The notes: a model not told the origin generated them from the sequence alone. DNA of 64,000 bases from Lewinellaceae bacterium (GCA_020636105.1 JACJYL010000001.1:3720001-3784000), one strand, 5' to 3'; shown: positions 45,298 to 54,571, counted from the stretch's first letter. Translations and numbers: made by a program.

Positions 45298-46142
45298 ACC
45301 AACCCGAAGACAGAACCTGCCTTTCCTGTCAAAATGCATTTTCAGGAAGCTACTGCAATCATTGCGGAGAAAAGGTCATTGGCCCAGAAGACAGGAAATT
45401 GAAAGTGCTTTTGGGCGAATTCGTCAGTGCTCTTTTTAATCTGGACAATAAATTTATTAAAACCATTGGCCTTATCATCAGAAAACCGGGCCAGCTCTCA
45501 GAAAACTATGCCGTCGGAAAAAGAAAGGCTTTTTTCAAACCAAGCTCTTTATACCTTCTGCTGACAGTCGTTTATTTCGTTTTTACTCCATTTGAAATAT
45601 TTGTTCCAAAGTTGTCTGTCCACACAGAATCCACTGTATATGCTACATACGCTCAAGAGCAGGTAACAGTTCTTATGGCCGATAAATTTCTGTCCAGAGA
45701 AGCATTCGAAAATCGTTATTCCGCTCTGGCACCTGGAGTGGCTAAATGGCTGATTCTCTTTTATATACCTACCCTTGGAGCCATCCTTATGCTTTTATTT
45801 TACGGGCAGAGAACCTACCTTGCCGATCATTTTTTGCTATCGATAGAGATCAATATCTATAATATGTTTGTCCACTTTCTCTTACTGCCCGCACTACTGG
45901 TTTCCCTTTATTTTTTTTTGAACCTAATGGGAATAAAGGGCTTCAATGCAGGGGACTCCATTTTAGTTCCCCTGATAGGACTTTCCCTGATGCGTTTTTT
46001 CATCTTATCCTTTCGTAGATTTTATCGACAAAAATGGTGGATTACTGTAGCCAAATCCATCGTTTTTACCTTTGCATTGGGTAGTTTTGCTTTTTCATTC
46101 TACAGGCTGCTTTTATTTTGGATAACCATACGTTTGATTTAA
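45291..46142 (+). CDS. DUF3667 membrane protein with zinc ribbon
   Basis: 283 residues. An N-terminal zinc ribbon with CxxC pairs (Cys10/Cys13, Cys22/Cys25 in RTCLSCQNAFSGSYCNHCGEK) precedes about four membrane helices. The segment GLIIRKPGQLSENYAVGKRKAFFKPSSLYL is a strong hallmark of DUF3667, a Bacteroidota family of unknown function. Its start codon lies in the 3' arm of a long hairpin (45244-45297). Confidence 0.88.
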   Translation: MKNQPEDRTCLSCQNAFSGSYCNHCGEKVIGPEDRKLKVLLGEFVSALFNLDNKFIKTIGLIIRKPGQLSENYAVGKRKAFFKPSSLYLLLTVVYFVFTPFEIFVPKLSVHTESTVYATYAQEQVTVLMADKFLSREAFENRYSALAPGVAKWLILFYIPTLGAILMLLFYGQRTYLADHFLLSIEINIYNMFVHFLLLPALLVSLYFFLNLMGIKGFNAGDSILVPLIGLSLMRFFILSFRRFYRQKWWITVAKSIVFTFALGSFAFSFYRLLLFWITIRLI

Positions 46143-46188
46143 GCACTTTTGCCGGATGATTTTGGTTCAATAAACAATGTAAAATAAA

Positions 46189-48261
46189 ATGTTTAATTCA
46201 TCCACTATTACGAATATAAAATACCTCCGTGCTTTTTTTAAGTTATTGACCCGGTTTAGAAAATCTGACAACACGTTCATGATCGTAATGGCCATTACGA
46301 TAGGAATTATAGGAGGGTATGGAGCCATTTTATTCAGGAATGCCATTTCTTTATTCAGGTATATTTTCTTTGGTTCGTGGAGTATGAGCCTGGAACAGTT
46401 GGATGCTCTTCCCTGGCATATTAAATTATTTGTTCCGGCCATTGGAGGGTTGATTGTAGGACCCATTATCTATTTCTTCGCCCGGGAGGCCAAGGGGCAT
46501 GGCGTTCCCGAAGTGATGGAAGCCATTATCTTAAGAGGAGGAGCCATCCGCCCGAGGGTCGCATTGGCTAAAATCATTGCTTCTGCCGTAACTATTGGTA
46601 CCGGAGGTTCAGTGGGCCGTGAAGGGCCTATTGTTCAAATAGGTTCTGCAGCAGGTTCTGCATTGGGCCAGTTTATAAAAGTCAGGGGGTCACAGTTAAG
46701 AACCTTGGTGGCATGTGGCGCGGCGGCCGGTATTGCCGGCACCTTCAATGCGCCTATAGCGGGATCTATTTTTGCCTTAGAGATTTTATTAGGGGATTTT
46801 GCCATCGTCCAGTTCAGCCCTATCGTTATTGCCTCGGTAACATCGACCGTGATATCAAGACATTATTTGGGGGATTATCCCGCATTTATAGTTCCCAAGT
46901 ACGAACTTTTAAGCGTTTATGAGTTCGTCCCTTATTCCATCCTGGGAGTGCTTTCGGCCCTCGTTGCCATGAGTTTTATCAATTTTGTTTATAAATCAGA
47001 AGACCTTTTTAATGCCTTACCTGTTCCGGCCTGGTTAAAACCAGCTATCGGAGGTTTGATCGTCGGGGGTATTGGAATCTTTTTTCCTCATATTTTTGGA
47101 GTAGGTTATGAAACCATGGACCTTGCGCTTTCGAACAGCCTGACCTGGTCGTTTCTGTTGTTGCTGATCATTTTAAAATTATTTGCGACTTCCATCACCG
47201 TTGGCTCAGGAGGCTCGGGTGGAGTATTTGCCCCTTCTTTGTTCTTAGGAGCCTGTCTCGGGGGACTGGTAGGCACTATTTCCAATATGTTGTTTCCTGA
47301 AATTTCCGCTACTCCGGGAGCATACGCCCTCGTGGGGATGGGTGCTGTAGTCGCCGCCACAATGCATTCTCCCATCACGTCCATATTGATCCTTTTTGAG
47401 TTGACGAATGATTACCATATCATTTTACCACTCATGGTTTCTATTATTTTGAGTGTGGTCATTAAAATGCATTTTCAAAAAGAGTCTATTTATACCCTAA
47501 AACTAAAGAGAAAGGGCTTGAAATTGAAGAAAGAATTCGAGCCTAATATTTTAAGTAATATTAAAATAGGTGGTATCTACAAAACAAACTGCCTTAAGGT
47601 TCAATCAGACACTACTTTTGAAGAATTATCGAAACTGGTGAAAGAAAAAATTAACCTGAATTATTTTGTGGTGGATAAAGAAGACAGCCTGATGGGGATT
47701 TTATCTCCCTATAAAATCAGGAACATGTCCATCAAAGATAAAACGGACTATAAGGACAAAAAAGCCATAGATCTGATCCTTGAATACAATATTTATTTCA
47801 CCCCGGAGGACACGCTGGATATGGTCGGCTTGAATTTGAATAACATTATCCTTGATGAAATTCCCGTGGTCAATAACGAAACAGAGCGAAAGGTGATTGG
47901 TTATATTTCAAAAACCGAAGTGATCCATGCCTATAACAATGAAGTGATCAAAAAAGACATGTTACAATCGGTTTCAGGTTATATCACAGCTACCAATCGA
48001 TTCAAAACATTAAAATTGCTGGATGGAGAAATTTTATGTGAAGTTGAAGTGCCGGGATCTTTTGTGAATCAAAATTTAAAAGACCTGAACCTGAGAAACA
48101 AATTCGGCATTGAAGTAATCCTGATCAAACAAAATTTTGATAAGGAAAGTGAGGAATCTGAAAAAGTGTTTGTACCCAAACCGGAATACAGCTTTGAATA
48201 TGGAGATAAATTATTGATTGTTGGAAATGAATCCGAAGTCAACAGGTTTAATGAATTGTAA
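46189..48261 (+). CDS. ClC-family chloride channel/transporter with regulatory C-terminus
   Basis: 690 residues. The membrane core (about 30-430) has the ClC motifs: GREGPIVQIGSAAGSALG (containing the gating Glu) and GSGGSGGVFAPSLFLG. The first selectivity motif is GHGVPEV rather than GSGIP. In the FNAPIAGSIFALEILLGDF segment the position of the E. coli proton Glu203 is Ile, which favours channel-like or altered coupling. The soluble C-terminus (about 440-690) has a CBS-like pair and a TrkA-C/RCK_C-type domain (KLLDGEILCEVEVPGSFV to YGDKLLIVGNESEVNRF), expected to bind ligands that gate it. Confidence 0.93.
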   Translation: MFNSSTITNIKYLRAFFKLLTRFRKSDNTFMIVMAITIGIIGGYGAILFRNAISLFRYIFFGSWSMSLEQLDALPWHIKLFVPAIGGLIVGPIIYFFAREAKGHGVPEVMEAIILRGGAIRPRVALAKIIASAVTIGTGGSVGREGPIVQIGSAAGSALGQFIKVRGSQLRTLVACGAAAGIAGTFNAPIAGSIFALEILLGDFAIVQFSPIVIASVTSTVISRHYLGDYPAFIVPKYELLSVYEFVPYSILGVLSALVAMSFINFVYKSEDLFNALPVPAWLKPAIGGLIVGGIGIFFPHIFGVGYETMDLALSNSLTWSFLLLLIILKLFATSITVGSGGSGGVFAPSLFLGACLGGLVGTISNMLFPEISATPGAYALVGMGAVVAATMHSPITSILILFELTNDYHIILPLMVSIILSVVIKMHFQKESIYTLKLKRKGLKLKKEFEPNILSNIKIGGIYKTNCLKVQSDTTFEELSKLVKEKINLNYFVVDKEDSLMGILSPYKIRNMSIKDKTDYKDKKAIDLILEYNIYFTPEDTLDMVGLNLNNIILDEIPVVNNETERKVIGYISKTEVIHAYNNEVIKKDMLQSVSGYITATNRFKTLKLLDGEILCEVEVPGSFVNQNLKDLNLRNKFGIEVILIKQNFDKESEESEKVFVPKPEYSFEYGDKLLIVGNESEVNRFNEL

Positions 48262-48315
48262 TGAATTCAAAAATTTACTGCAAGGCTAAATTTTTCCTAA
48301 TTGTGACCCGTATCA

Positions 48316-48346
48316 CTGATACGTTTTTGCATCGCCTATATCTTTG
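48316..48346 (+). promoter_or_regulatory. Promoter of the rhodanese genes
   Basis: CTG (48316-48318), 20-base spacer, TATCTTTG (48339-48346). Full -7 match and one -33 mismatch; a leader of about 70 bases precedes the first rhodanese ATG. Confidence 0.5.
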
Positions 48347-48421
48347 CACCCGTTATCGTTTAGGAAAGCACTCAATGACAATTACATATTTTTAAACAAA
48401 AAGTAAAAAAATTTAAAAGAA

Positions 48422-48709
48422 ATGGATATTCAAACAATTATTAACAACCCAAATGCTACGATCATTGACGTAAGGGAACCTTTTGAATTTGCAGGTAGAA
48501 ATGCAGAGGGATCTATCAACATTCCTCTGGGAACTGTTGCCGCTCGTTTTGAAGAGATCAAAGCTATGCCCAAGCCTCTTGTATTTTGCTGTGCATCGGG
48601 AAACCGCAGTGGTATGGCCGCCCAGTTTTTTCAAAACAACGGTGTCAAAGAAGCATACAATGGTGGCAGTTGGGCCGTGGTGGATGCCATCAAAGTTAAA
48701 GCTGCATAA
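48422..48709 (+). CDS. Single-domain rhodanese-like protein (first of a pair)
   Basis: 95-residue rhodanese domain starting DIQTIINNPNATIIDVREPFEF. The active-site loop is CCASGNRSG with Cys57 as the likely persulfide-forming residue. No signal peptide, so cytoplasmic. Single-domain rhodaneses carry sulfur as a protein persulfide. A paralog lies 125 bases downstream. Confidence 0.92.
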   Translation: MDIQTIINNPNATIIDVREPFEFAGRNAEGSINIPLGTVAARFEEIKAMPKPLVFCCASGNRSGMAAQFFQNNGVKEAYNGGSWAVVDAIKVKAA

Positions 48710-48746
48710 AAAAATTAAAATCGGAATACCGATCATGAAAGACCGG

Positions 48747-48785
48747 AAGCCGGAGCATTTGCCTGGTTTCCGGCTTTCTTCTTTT
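48747..48785 (+). terminator. Terminator between the two rhodanese genes
   Basis: AAGCCGGA (48747-48754) pairs with TCCGGCTT (48769-48776), followed by TCTTCTTTT. A moderate intrinsic terminator after the first rhodanese. Confidence 0.6.
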
Positions 48786-48834
48786 AGTAAGTCATTTTTA
48801 CTAACCTTATTTTCAACCCTTCAATCGTTAATCA

Positions 48835-49140
48835 ATGTTTGGATTTTTAAAAAAACTCTTTGGTGGTGCCGACATAAAAGCACTGCTGGACGATGGAGCG
48901 ATCATCGTGGATGTTCGCACCAAAGCTGAATATAAAAACGGACACGTCAGTGGTTCGCTGCATATGCCGCTTCAGGTGATCGACAAACAGATCAAACAGC
49001 TCAAAAAATATAACAAACCTATCATCACTTGTTGTGCCTCGGGACGCAGAAGCGGGGTGGCTGCAACAAGATTAAAAGCTTACGGACTGGAAGCCTATAA
49101 CGGAGGTTCCTGGACCAATGTCCGCCGACTAAAAGAATAA
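48835..49140 (+). CDS. Rhodanese-like protein (second of a pair)
   Basis: 101 residues. An N-terminal hydrophobic/basic start (MFGFLKKLFGG) is followed by a rhodanese fold (AIIVDVRTKAEYKNGHVSGSLHMPL) with the active loop CCASGRRSG (Cys67). It is clearly a paralog of 48422-48709, from which it is separated by a terminator. Both loops are nearly identical, so the two probably serve the same sulfur-transfer chemistry. Confidence 0.9.
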   Translation: MFGFLKKLFGGADIKALLDDGAIIVDVRTKAEYKNGHVSGSLHMPLQVIDKQIKQLKKYNKPIITCCASGRRSGVAATRLKAYGLEAYNGGSWTNVRRLKE

Positions 49141-49453
49141 ACAACGAATAAAGAGTTTGTTTTTTTTACAAAAAAGTTAATAAAAACAACACCCTTGTTT
49201 TATAGGCACTCCCTAAATTCACGCTTATAAGTCTATTTTCGAGCGTGATTTCGTGCATATTTTCAATTGTTTTCGGGAAAACGAAACTTAAAACTGTTAA
49301 AGTTTTAGGGTAATAGAAAAATAAACTTTCGGGAATCCTCTTTTTTTGTTATCTTTACTTATTATTTCCTGCAAAACAAATATGAAATATTCCCAATTGT
49401 TCTGCAGAAAATAAGTTTTTTTATCCTGTAAACTGGTTTAAAATAGCATACAA
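49141..49453. other. Upstream region of the double-glycine peptide gene
   Basis: 313 bases without a gene, very AT-rich. A -7-like TATCTTTA (last base off consensus) is at 49350-49357. No other clear structure seen. Confidence 0.5.
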
Positions 49454-49600
49454 ATGGGGAAATCAAAGAAAAAACTTGATGATCTCAAAAAAGATCTTAA
49501 AACCCTACAAAAAAAAGACATGAAGAAAATTGTCGGGGGTAAAAACGACAATAAAAAAAAGAAATGGAATAATGGCCTTGGCGGTATTGTTCCACAATAA
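49454..49600 (+). CDS. Double-glycine-leader peptide precursor (bacteriocin/pheromone-type)
   Basis: 48 residues, starting MGKSKKKLDDLKKDLKTLQK and ending NNGLGGIVPQ. Measured back from the Gly28-Gly29 pair, the leader has Leu at -12, Asp at -8, Met at -7, Ile at -4 and Gly at -2/-1, the classic consensus (L-x3-E/D-L/M-x2-I-x-GG) for C39-peptidase ABC export. The mature peptide would be 19 residues, basic and Gly/Asn-rich (starting KNDNKKKKWNNG). Such precursors are known in Bacteroidota as natural-product or signalling peptides. No C39 transporter or modification enzyme is in the window. It sits directly upstream of a sensor kinase, with a strong terminator between. Confidence 0.7.
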   Translation: MGKSKKKLDDLKKDLKTLQKKDMKKIVGGKNDNKKKKWNNGLGGIVPQ

Positions 49601-49620
49601 TAAAACTGATTTACACACAC

Positions 49621-49667
49621 AAAGAGGGGCTTTTTCCAATTAGGGAACAAGCCCTTCTTTATTTTTT
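49621..49667 (+). terminator. Terminator/attenuator between the peptide and the kinase
   Basis: A long stem (arms 49621-49637 and 49644-49660, one GU pair and one mismatch) followed by TTTTTT, 20 bases after the peptide stop. The kinase ATG codons (49672, 49675) lie only 5-8 bases after the T-run, so kinase mRNA must come from read-through or from a promoter I cannot see. Confidence 0.8.
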
Positions 49668-49671
49668 GGCA

Positions 49672-51579
49672 ATGATGGTTAGCTTTTTAAATAAAATCGA
49701 AGAACTGGAGCAGAAACTCAGTCTCCAGGCTGATCCGCGTCAAAGGCTGGTGCTCATTGACCATCTGACCGCTCATTATTCCTTTACGGATGTAAACAGA
49801 GCATTATCCCTGCTTGAAGAACAGTTCAAGATTCTTGAAACGTATGATTACCCCGATTTTAAACTGAACTTCTACCTCAACAAAGCCATCGTCGAAAATC
49901 ATCGGTATTATTTTGAAGAAGCCGAAAAATACTACCTCCTGGCCATGAAAATGCTCAAGGATATCGGTACCGTAAGACAACAGGCAGAAACCCTCATCGA
50001 TTATGCAGGTACCTGCATGAATCTCCATCAGGCTGAAAAAGCCTCCGGGTTACTCGATAAAGCAAAAAATCTATTAAAAAAATTTCCTGACGAACCGTTA
50101 AGCGGACGTATAATCTGCCGCGAAGGGTATATCAATCTGCACTTAGGCAACTATTCAAAAGCCATCGAAGACCTCTTACTGGCCCAAAAAAAAATCGATA
50201 AAATAGGAGGCATTCTTTCCCTAAAGGATTATTACTTTCTCACCCTCATTTACAGCGGGCAAGGAAAAATTTTTGAAATAAATGACGAAAGAAAAAAAAG
50301 TGTCAAAGCATACCTTAAAGTAGTTGAGATGTGCGAGTCTCTTCAAATGCGTACCCGCCTTTCATGGCACTACCTGAACACCGGAAACGCTTACATGTCA
50401 GTAAATGATACAGATAATGCCATCACCTACTTTCTGAAAGCCATAGAAATCGATGACGATGTAAGTGAAAAAGCCCAGGCAAGCGCTTATGGAAACCTGG
50501 GATACATTTATTTTGAAGAAGAGCGATATATCGAAGCACTCGAACTTTTTGAACAGGCAGAATCCCTTTACCAGTCTGATCAGGAATTTTACAACCTTTC
50601 GATCATTGCAGCATGGAGAGGAAAACTTTATGCCGAAACAGGACAAAGGGGAAAAGTCCTGGAACAATTTGAACTGGCCTATGATTACGCAAAAAAGATA
50701 ACAGATTTCAAACAGCTATCCAGTGTAAGCAAGGATATCGCGGCATTTTATGCTGAAGAAGGCAACTACAAAGAAGCCTATGAATTTCAGCTGGCACACG
50801 AACAATACCTCGAAAAATATAACGAACAGGTTGACAAGGGACTTCAAAAAGAACTGGAAGCCAAATACGATGCAGCGGAAAAAAGACAGGAAACAGAATT
50901 GCTGAAGCTGGAGGCGACTCGTCTGCGCCTCAAAGCGCTCAGGGCGCAGATGAATCCTCATTTCATGTACAATGCCCTCAATTCCATACAAAGTTTTATT
51001 ACCTCAAAAGATCCGAATGCCGCAGCCAAATATCTCGCCAAGTTTGCCAAGCTGATGCGGCAAAGCCTGGATTATTCGGAAGTAGAGGTCATTTCCCTTG
51101 AAAAAGAAATTGAATTTTTGGAAACCTACCTTTATATCAACCAGAAACTTCGCTTCGAAGACAGATTGACTTATAAAATTGTAGTCGAAGAGGAAATCGA
51201 AGAAGATATCCTGAGCATTCCAGCCATGATCGTGCAACCCTATATTGAAAATGCCATCGAACACGGATTACGAAGTATAAAAGACGGAAAGCTTATCGTG
51301 ACCTTTGGTTTGCTTGACGACGACACCATTTCCTGCACCATTGAAGACAATGGTATCGGCAGGAAAAAGGTCCGAGAACTGCAATTACAGGATGTCCGTT
51401 TCCAGGAGCATCGCTCCCGGGGTACTTCCATCACTGAAAAAAGACTGCAAATATTGATGCAGGCCAAAGGGATTGACGTGCATGTCAATACTATCGACCT
51501 GGTCAACCCTAAAACCGGTGAAGCTACCGGAACCCGGGTGGAAATAAAAATACCTATTGTTGAAGTGGATTTTAAATGA
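49672..51579 (+). CDS. TPR-repeat LytS-type sensor histidine kinase
   Basis: 635 residues. A TPR-rich N-terminal half (about 1-385, with repeats such as AITYFLKAIEIDDD and ALELFEQAESLYQ) and a short coiled coil precede a His_kinase domain of the LytS/YehU class with MNPHFMYNALNSIQS (His430) and HATPase_c motifs (ENAIEHGLRS, EDNGIGRKK). There is no membrane segment, so the TPR part may be the sensor for a cytoplasmic partner or imported peptide. No LytTR response regulator is adjacent. ATG at 49672 or 49675 is chosen over the TTG at 49666, which lies in the T-run of the terminator. Confidence 0.88.
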   Translation: MMVSFLNKIEELEQKLSLQADPRQRLVLIDHLTAHYSFTDVNRALSLLEEQFKILETYDYPDFKLNFYLNKAIVENHRYYFEEAEKYYLLAMKMLKDIGTVRQQAETLIDYAGTCMNLHQAEKASGLLDKAKNLLKKFPDEPLSGRIICREGYINLHLGNYSKAIEDLLLAQKKIDKIGGILSLKDYYFLTLIYSGQGKIFEINDERKKSVKAYLKVVEMCESLQMRTRLSWHYLNTGNAYMSVNDTDNAITYFLKAIEIDDDVSEKAQASAYGNLGYIYFEEERYIEALELFEQAESLYQSDQEFYNLSIIAAWRGKLYAETGQRGKVLEQFELAYDYAKKITDFKQLSSVSKDIAAFYAEEGNYKEAYEFQLAHEQYLEKYNEQVDKGLQKELEAKYDAAEKRQETELLKLEATRLRLKALRAQMNPHFMYNALNSIQSFITSKDPNAAAKYLAKFAKLMRQSLDYSEVEVISLEKEIEFLETYLYINQKLRFEDRLTYKIVVEEEIEEDILSIPAMIVQPYIENAIEHGLRSIKDGKLIVTFGLLDDDTISCTIEDNGIGRKKVRELQLQDVRFQEHRSRGTSITEKRLQILMQAKGIDVHVNTIDLVNPKTGEATGTRVEIKIPIVEVDFK

Positions 51580-51696
51580 TGTGCGAATAAAAAAATGGAT
51601 GCGTAAGTCCACAGAAATCCATCCTGTAAATCCTAAAATCCCCAAAATCCTGATCCTGACAAAAAGTGGATACGAGAATGTATAAAGGAATTTTGA

Positions 51697-52116
51697 TCAG
51701 TATTGTCTTTTGAAAAATTCATTGATGGCTTCAAAGGCCTCTTCCAGGGTTTCGTATTCGGTATTTTTGACATGAGGATTGCCGCTGAGCATGGCCGATA
51801 GTCGTTTTCCGGGCTGTTTTCTATACAGGCACAATACCGGCTTTTTAAACTCTTCAGCTTTTCCAATTTCGTATCCGACCCCCAAAGAAGGGGTGGTCAC
51901 TTCAGCAACTACCACATCAGAAGACCTCAGCCATGACATATCCCGTTCATAAATGCCTTGATCGGATAACCCATCCTCTCCAAAGTCACTCAAATTTTCA
52001 TCCCCAACGTGTTCGGTCAGTACTGTACCATGTTTTGCAAGATACCTGATAATCTGCATGTACAATGCCTTATCTTCTCTCCCTCCGCGTATGGAGCCGG
52101 CAAAATAAATTTTCAT
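51697..52116 (-). CDS. 2'-deoxynucleoside 5'-phosphate N-hydrolase-like protein (DNPH1/RCL)
   Basis: 139 residues of the nucleoside 2-deoxyribosyltransferase superfamily. The N-terminal FAGSIRGGRED is typical of the DNPH1/RCL branch, and the DVVVAEVTTPSLGVGYEIG segment carries the catalytic Glu. DNPH1 hydrolyses deoxynucleoside monophosphates to base and deoxyribose-5-phosphate and is a nucleotide-pool cleaner. It ends a minus-strand pair with odhB (18 bases between), though the two are not functionally linked in an obvious way. Confidence 0.85.
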   Translation of the reverse strand: MKIYFAGSIRGGREDKALYMQIIRYLAKHGTVLTEHVGDENLSDFGEDGLSDQGIYERDMSWLRSSDVVVAEVTTPSLGVGYEIGKAEEFKKPVLCLYRKQPGKRLSAMLSGNPHVKNTEYETLEEAFEAINEFFKRQY

Positions 52117-52133
52117 GCAGTAATATTTTAGCG

Positions 52134-53372
52134 CTAAAGATCAAGTAATAACGTAACAGGATCTTCCAGCAGTGCTTTAACTTTTACCAGGAAAGTCACT
52201 GAAGTACTTCCGTCAATCACGCGGTGGTCGTATGAAAGGGCGAGGTACATCATTGGTCTGATCTGAACTTCCCCGTTTACGGCTACCGGACGTTGCTGAA
52301 TGGTATGCATCCCTAAAATGGCCGATTGAGGCTCATTTAAAATGGGCGTACTCATCATAGACCCAAACACACCGCCGTTGGTAATGGTAAATGTTCCGCC
52401 CTGCATTTCCTGTAAGGAAAGGGTGCCTTTTCTCGCTTTATCCGCCAATTCCTTAATGGCGAGTTCAATTTCGGCAAAATTGAGGGATTCCACATTTTTA
52501 ACCGGAGGGACCACCAATCCTGTTGGGGTAGAAATAGCAATGGATATATCGGCATAGTCGTGATAAACGAGTTCTTCTCCGTCCAGCCGGGCATTGACAT
52601 CAGGCATTTCCATCAGCACCTTGGCACATGCCTTGGCAAATAAAGACATGAAGCCCAGTTTAATCCCATATTTTTCAACAAACTTGTCCTGATATTTTTT
52701 GCGTAAGTCCATGATCTCGGTAAGGTCCACTTCATTGAAAGTGGTGAGCATGGCCGTTTCGTTTTTGGCTCTGACCAAACGAGTGGCAATGGTGCGGCGC
52801 ATACGACTCATCTTCCTGCGGGTCTCTTCCCGGCTGAATGATTGAGCCGGGGTAACGGATGGAACAGCTTTTGGCGCTGCAGGAGCAGGAGCTGATGTTT
52901 TATGCTGAGCTGCCGTTTCTGCATCACTTTTGGTAATACGACCATCTTTTCCTGAGCCCTTAACGCTTTCGGCACTCAGCCCACTTTCTTTCATTATTTT
53001 TGCGGCAGCAGGAGAAGGGTGGCCTTCGGCATAGGATGATTTCGCAGGTTCTTTCGAAGTTGCGGCGGGTTGTTCTTGTTTTTCCTGTGTAGCGGGTTGT
53101 TCTTCCTTTTTAGGAGAATCGTCTGGTCTGGCGGCAGAAGTATCAATTTTTGCTACCAGCGCCCCGATCTCAAGATCGTCATTTTCAGCGGCCACGTGGA
53201 TCAAAATTCCGGCAGCTTCTGCTGGAAATTCAAGGGTCGCCTTATCGGATTCAAATTCACAGATAGGTTCGTCCAGTGTTACATATTCCCCGTTTTGCTT
53301 TAGCCACTGAGACAGCGTCACCTCTGTTATGGATTCCCCGATCACTGGGACTTTCATTTCAACTATACTCAT
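52134..53372 (-). CDS. odhB: Dihydrolipoamide succinyltransferase, E2 of 2-oxoglutarate dehydrogenase
   Basis: 412 residues from the ATG at 53372 (an upstream TTG at 53411 adds a poor extension). An N-terminal lipoyl domain starting [20 protein letters not shown] carries the lipoyl Lys44 in [12 protein letters not shown] Pro/Glu-rich linker leads to the peripheral subunit-binding domain ([20 protein letters not shown]), then the catalytic acyltransferase domain with the [13 protein letters not shown] motif. It transfers succinyl groups to CoA in the TCA cycle. The gene for E1 (sucA) is not in the window. Confidence 0.95.
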   Translation of the reverse strand: MSIVEMKVPVIGESITEVTLSQWLKQNGEYVTLDEPICEFESDKATLEFPAEAAGILIHVAAENDDLEIGALVAKIDTSAARPDDSPKKEEQPATQEKQEQPAATSKEPAKSSYAEGHPSPAAAKIMKESGLSAESVKGSGKDGRITKSDAETAAQHKTSAPAPAAPKAVPSVTPAQSFSREETRRKMSRMRRTIATRLVRAKNETAMLTTFNEVDLTEIMDLRKKYQDKFVEKYGIKLGFMSLFAKACAKVLMEMPDVNARLDGEELVYHDYADISIAISTPTGLVVPPVKNVESLNFAEIELAIKELADKARKGTLSLQEMQGGTFTITNGGVFGSMMSTPILNEPQSAILGMHTIQQRPVAVNGEVQIRPMMYLALSYDHRVIDGSTSVTFLVKVKALLEDPVTLLLDL

Positions 53373-53563
53373 TATTTTGGTCGTTTTTTTGTCGCCACAA
53401 AAATCAGTCAAATATTATTAGTTTACAAACTTAGTAAAATTAAAAATGGAAAATGCGAATGGAAAGTTTAGATAGCGTCCAATTTTAAGAATACTGGAAC
53501 TTTATTTAAGTGATTTTTGATCGTTTGGATGGGCTTATCATTTTTGTAAAGAGTCAGATTCCC

Positions 53564-54571
53564 TTAATGCTTCACCGAAAATTTATGTATCCTGGCCTTT
53601 CCCTCTTTCCCTTCGCTGGATAAATACATCGTACCATCAGAAGAAAAGCAAATACCTTCTGGTTGGGGATGGATGCTCTTTTTTAATTTTTCGATATACA
53701 GAATTCTACCCTCCGCTGAAAGTATGATCAATAATTTTTTGCTGGAAGACAGGATAAATATCTCTCCCGTCAGGGGCTGGATGCTTATGCCGGATGGACT
53801 AAATTCGAATACTTCAAGTTCTCCTGGCGGAAAGTATTCTAATAACTTTTCGATTTGATCCAAATCCGGAAAAGCAGCCATAAATTCCCGTACCGCGTTT
53901 AAACTCACTAACAAAACCGGCTCATATGCCAATCCCATGGTATCCAGATTAAAGGCATAAACGGCTCTCTCTTTATTCATTTCCTCCCCATCTATTCCTG
54001 GACTTCCTTTGCAAGCCAGCAATAACCTGTTATGGCCTACATCAAAGGTAAGTCCCTCTATATTATTTTTCGCACTCAGGAAGGTATTATATTTTTCGAC
54101 CGCTTGGTTTGGTTCACCAAGATGGGAAACCCGGTAAAGCGTACCGGTATTTTTTGCAATATAAAATTCATTGCCGACCCTTGTGATTCCTTCATAATCG
54201 CCGTCTTTCCAAAAAGGAAATTTTTCAATGATACTTCCATCTTTAACCGATAGTTTGTAAATAATACCGGCTTCATCCTGTACGGCCCATAGATATTGTT
54301 CGGAAGCATCCATGCTCAATCCGGAAATTTCATTAAGTTCATCCTCCAGCTCGAAGGTAATGTCGGGCCGTTGAAGGTCGTAATTAAGTTGATACAGTTT
54401 AAAAGAATCCGTTTTTTCAACAACCGGATGTTTATCAGCGGACGAAAGATGAGGCGTTTTACATGCCCCAAAAACGGAAACGGCAGTCAGGCAGATAAAC
54501 AACATTATCCTGACCGAAACCAGATACCCGAAAGGAGAAATTTTATGATAAGACATAATTGAATTTTCCAT
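53564..54571 (-). CDS. SdiA-regulated-domain beta-propeller lipoprotein
   Basis: 335 residues with a lipoprotein signal (lipobox VFGAC, Cys37). The mature part shows the SdiA-regulated propeller pattern: LNEISGLSMDASEQYLWAVQ, DGDYEGITRVGNEFYIA, NIEGLTFDVGHNRLLLACKG and the late PQPEGICFSSDGTMYLSSEG. Members are membrane-linked lipoproteins of unknown function. The start at 54571 gives a long pre-signal; Met6 (54556) is a likely alternative. Confidence 0.8.
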   Translation of the reverse strand: MENSIMSYHKISPFGYLVSVRIMLFICLTAVSVFGACKTPHLSSADKHPVVEKTDSFKLYQLNYDLQRPDITFELEDELNEISGLSMDASEQYLWAVQDEAGIIYKLSVKDGSIIEKFPFWKDGDYEGITRVGNEFYIAKNTGTLYRVSHLGEPNQAVEKYNTFLSAKNNIEGLTFDVGHNRLLLACKGSPGIDGEEMNKERAVYAFNLDTMGLAYEPVLLVSLNAVREFMAAFPDLDQIEKLLEYFPPGELEVFEFSPSGISIQPLTGEIFILSSSKKLLIILSAEGRILYIEKLKKSIHPQPEGICFSSDGTMYLSSEGKEGKARIHKFSVKH

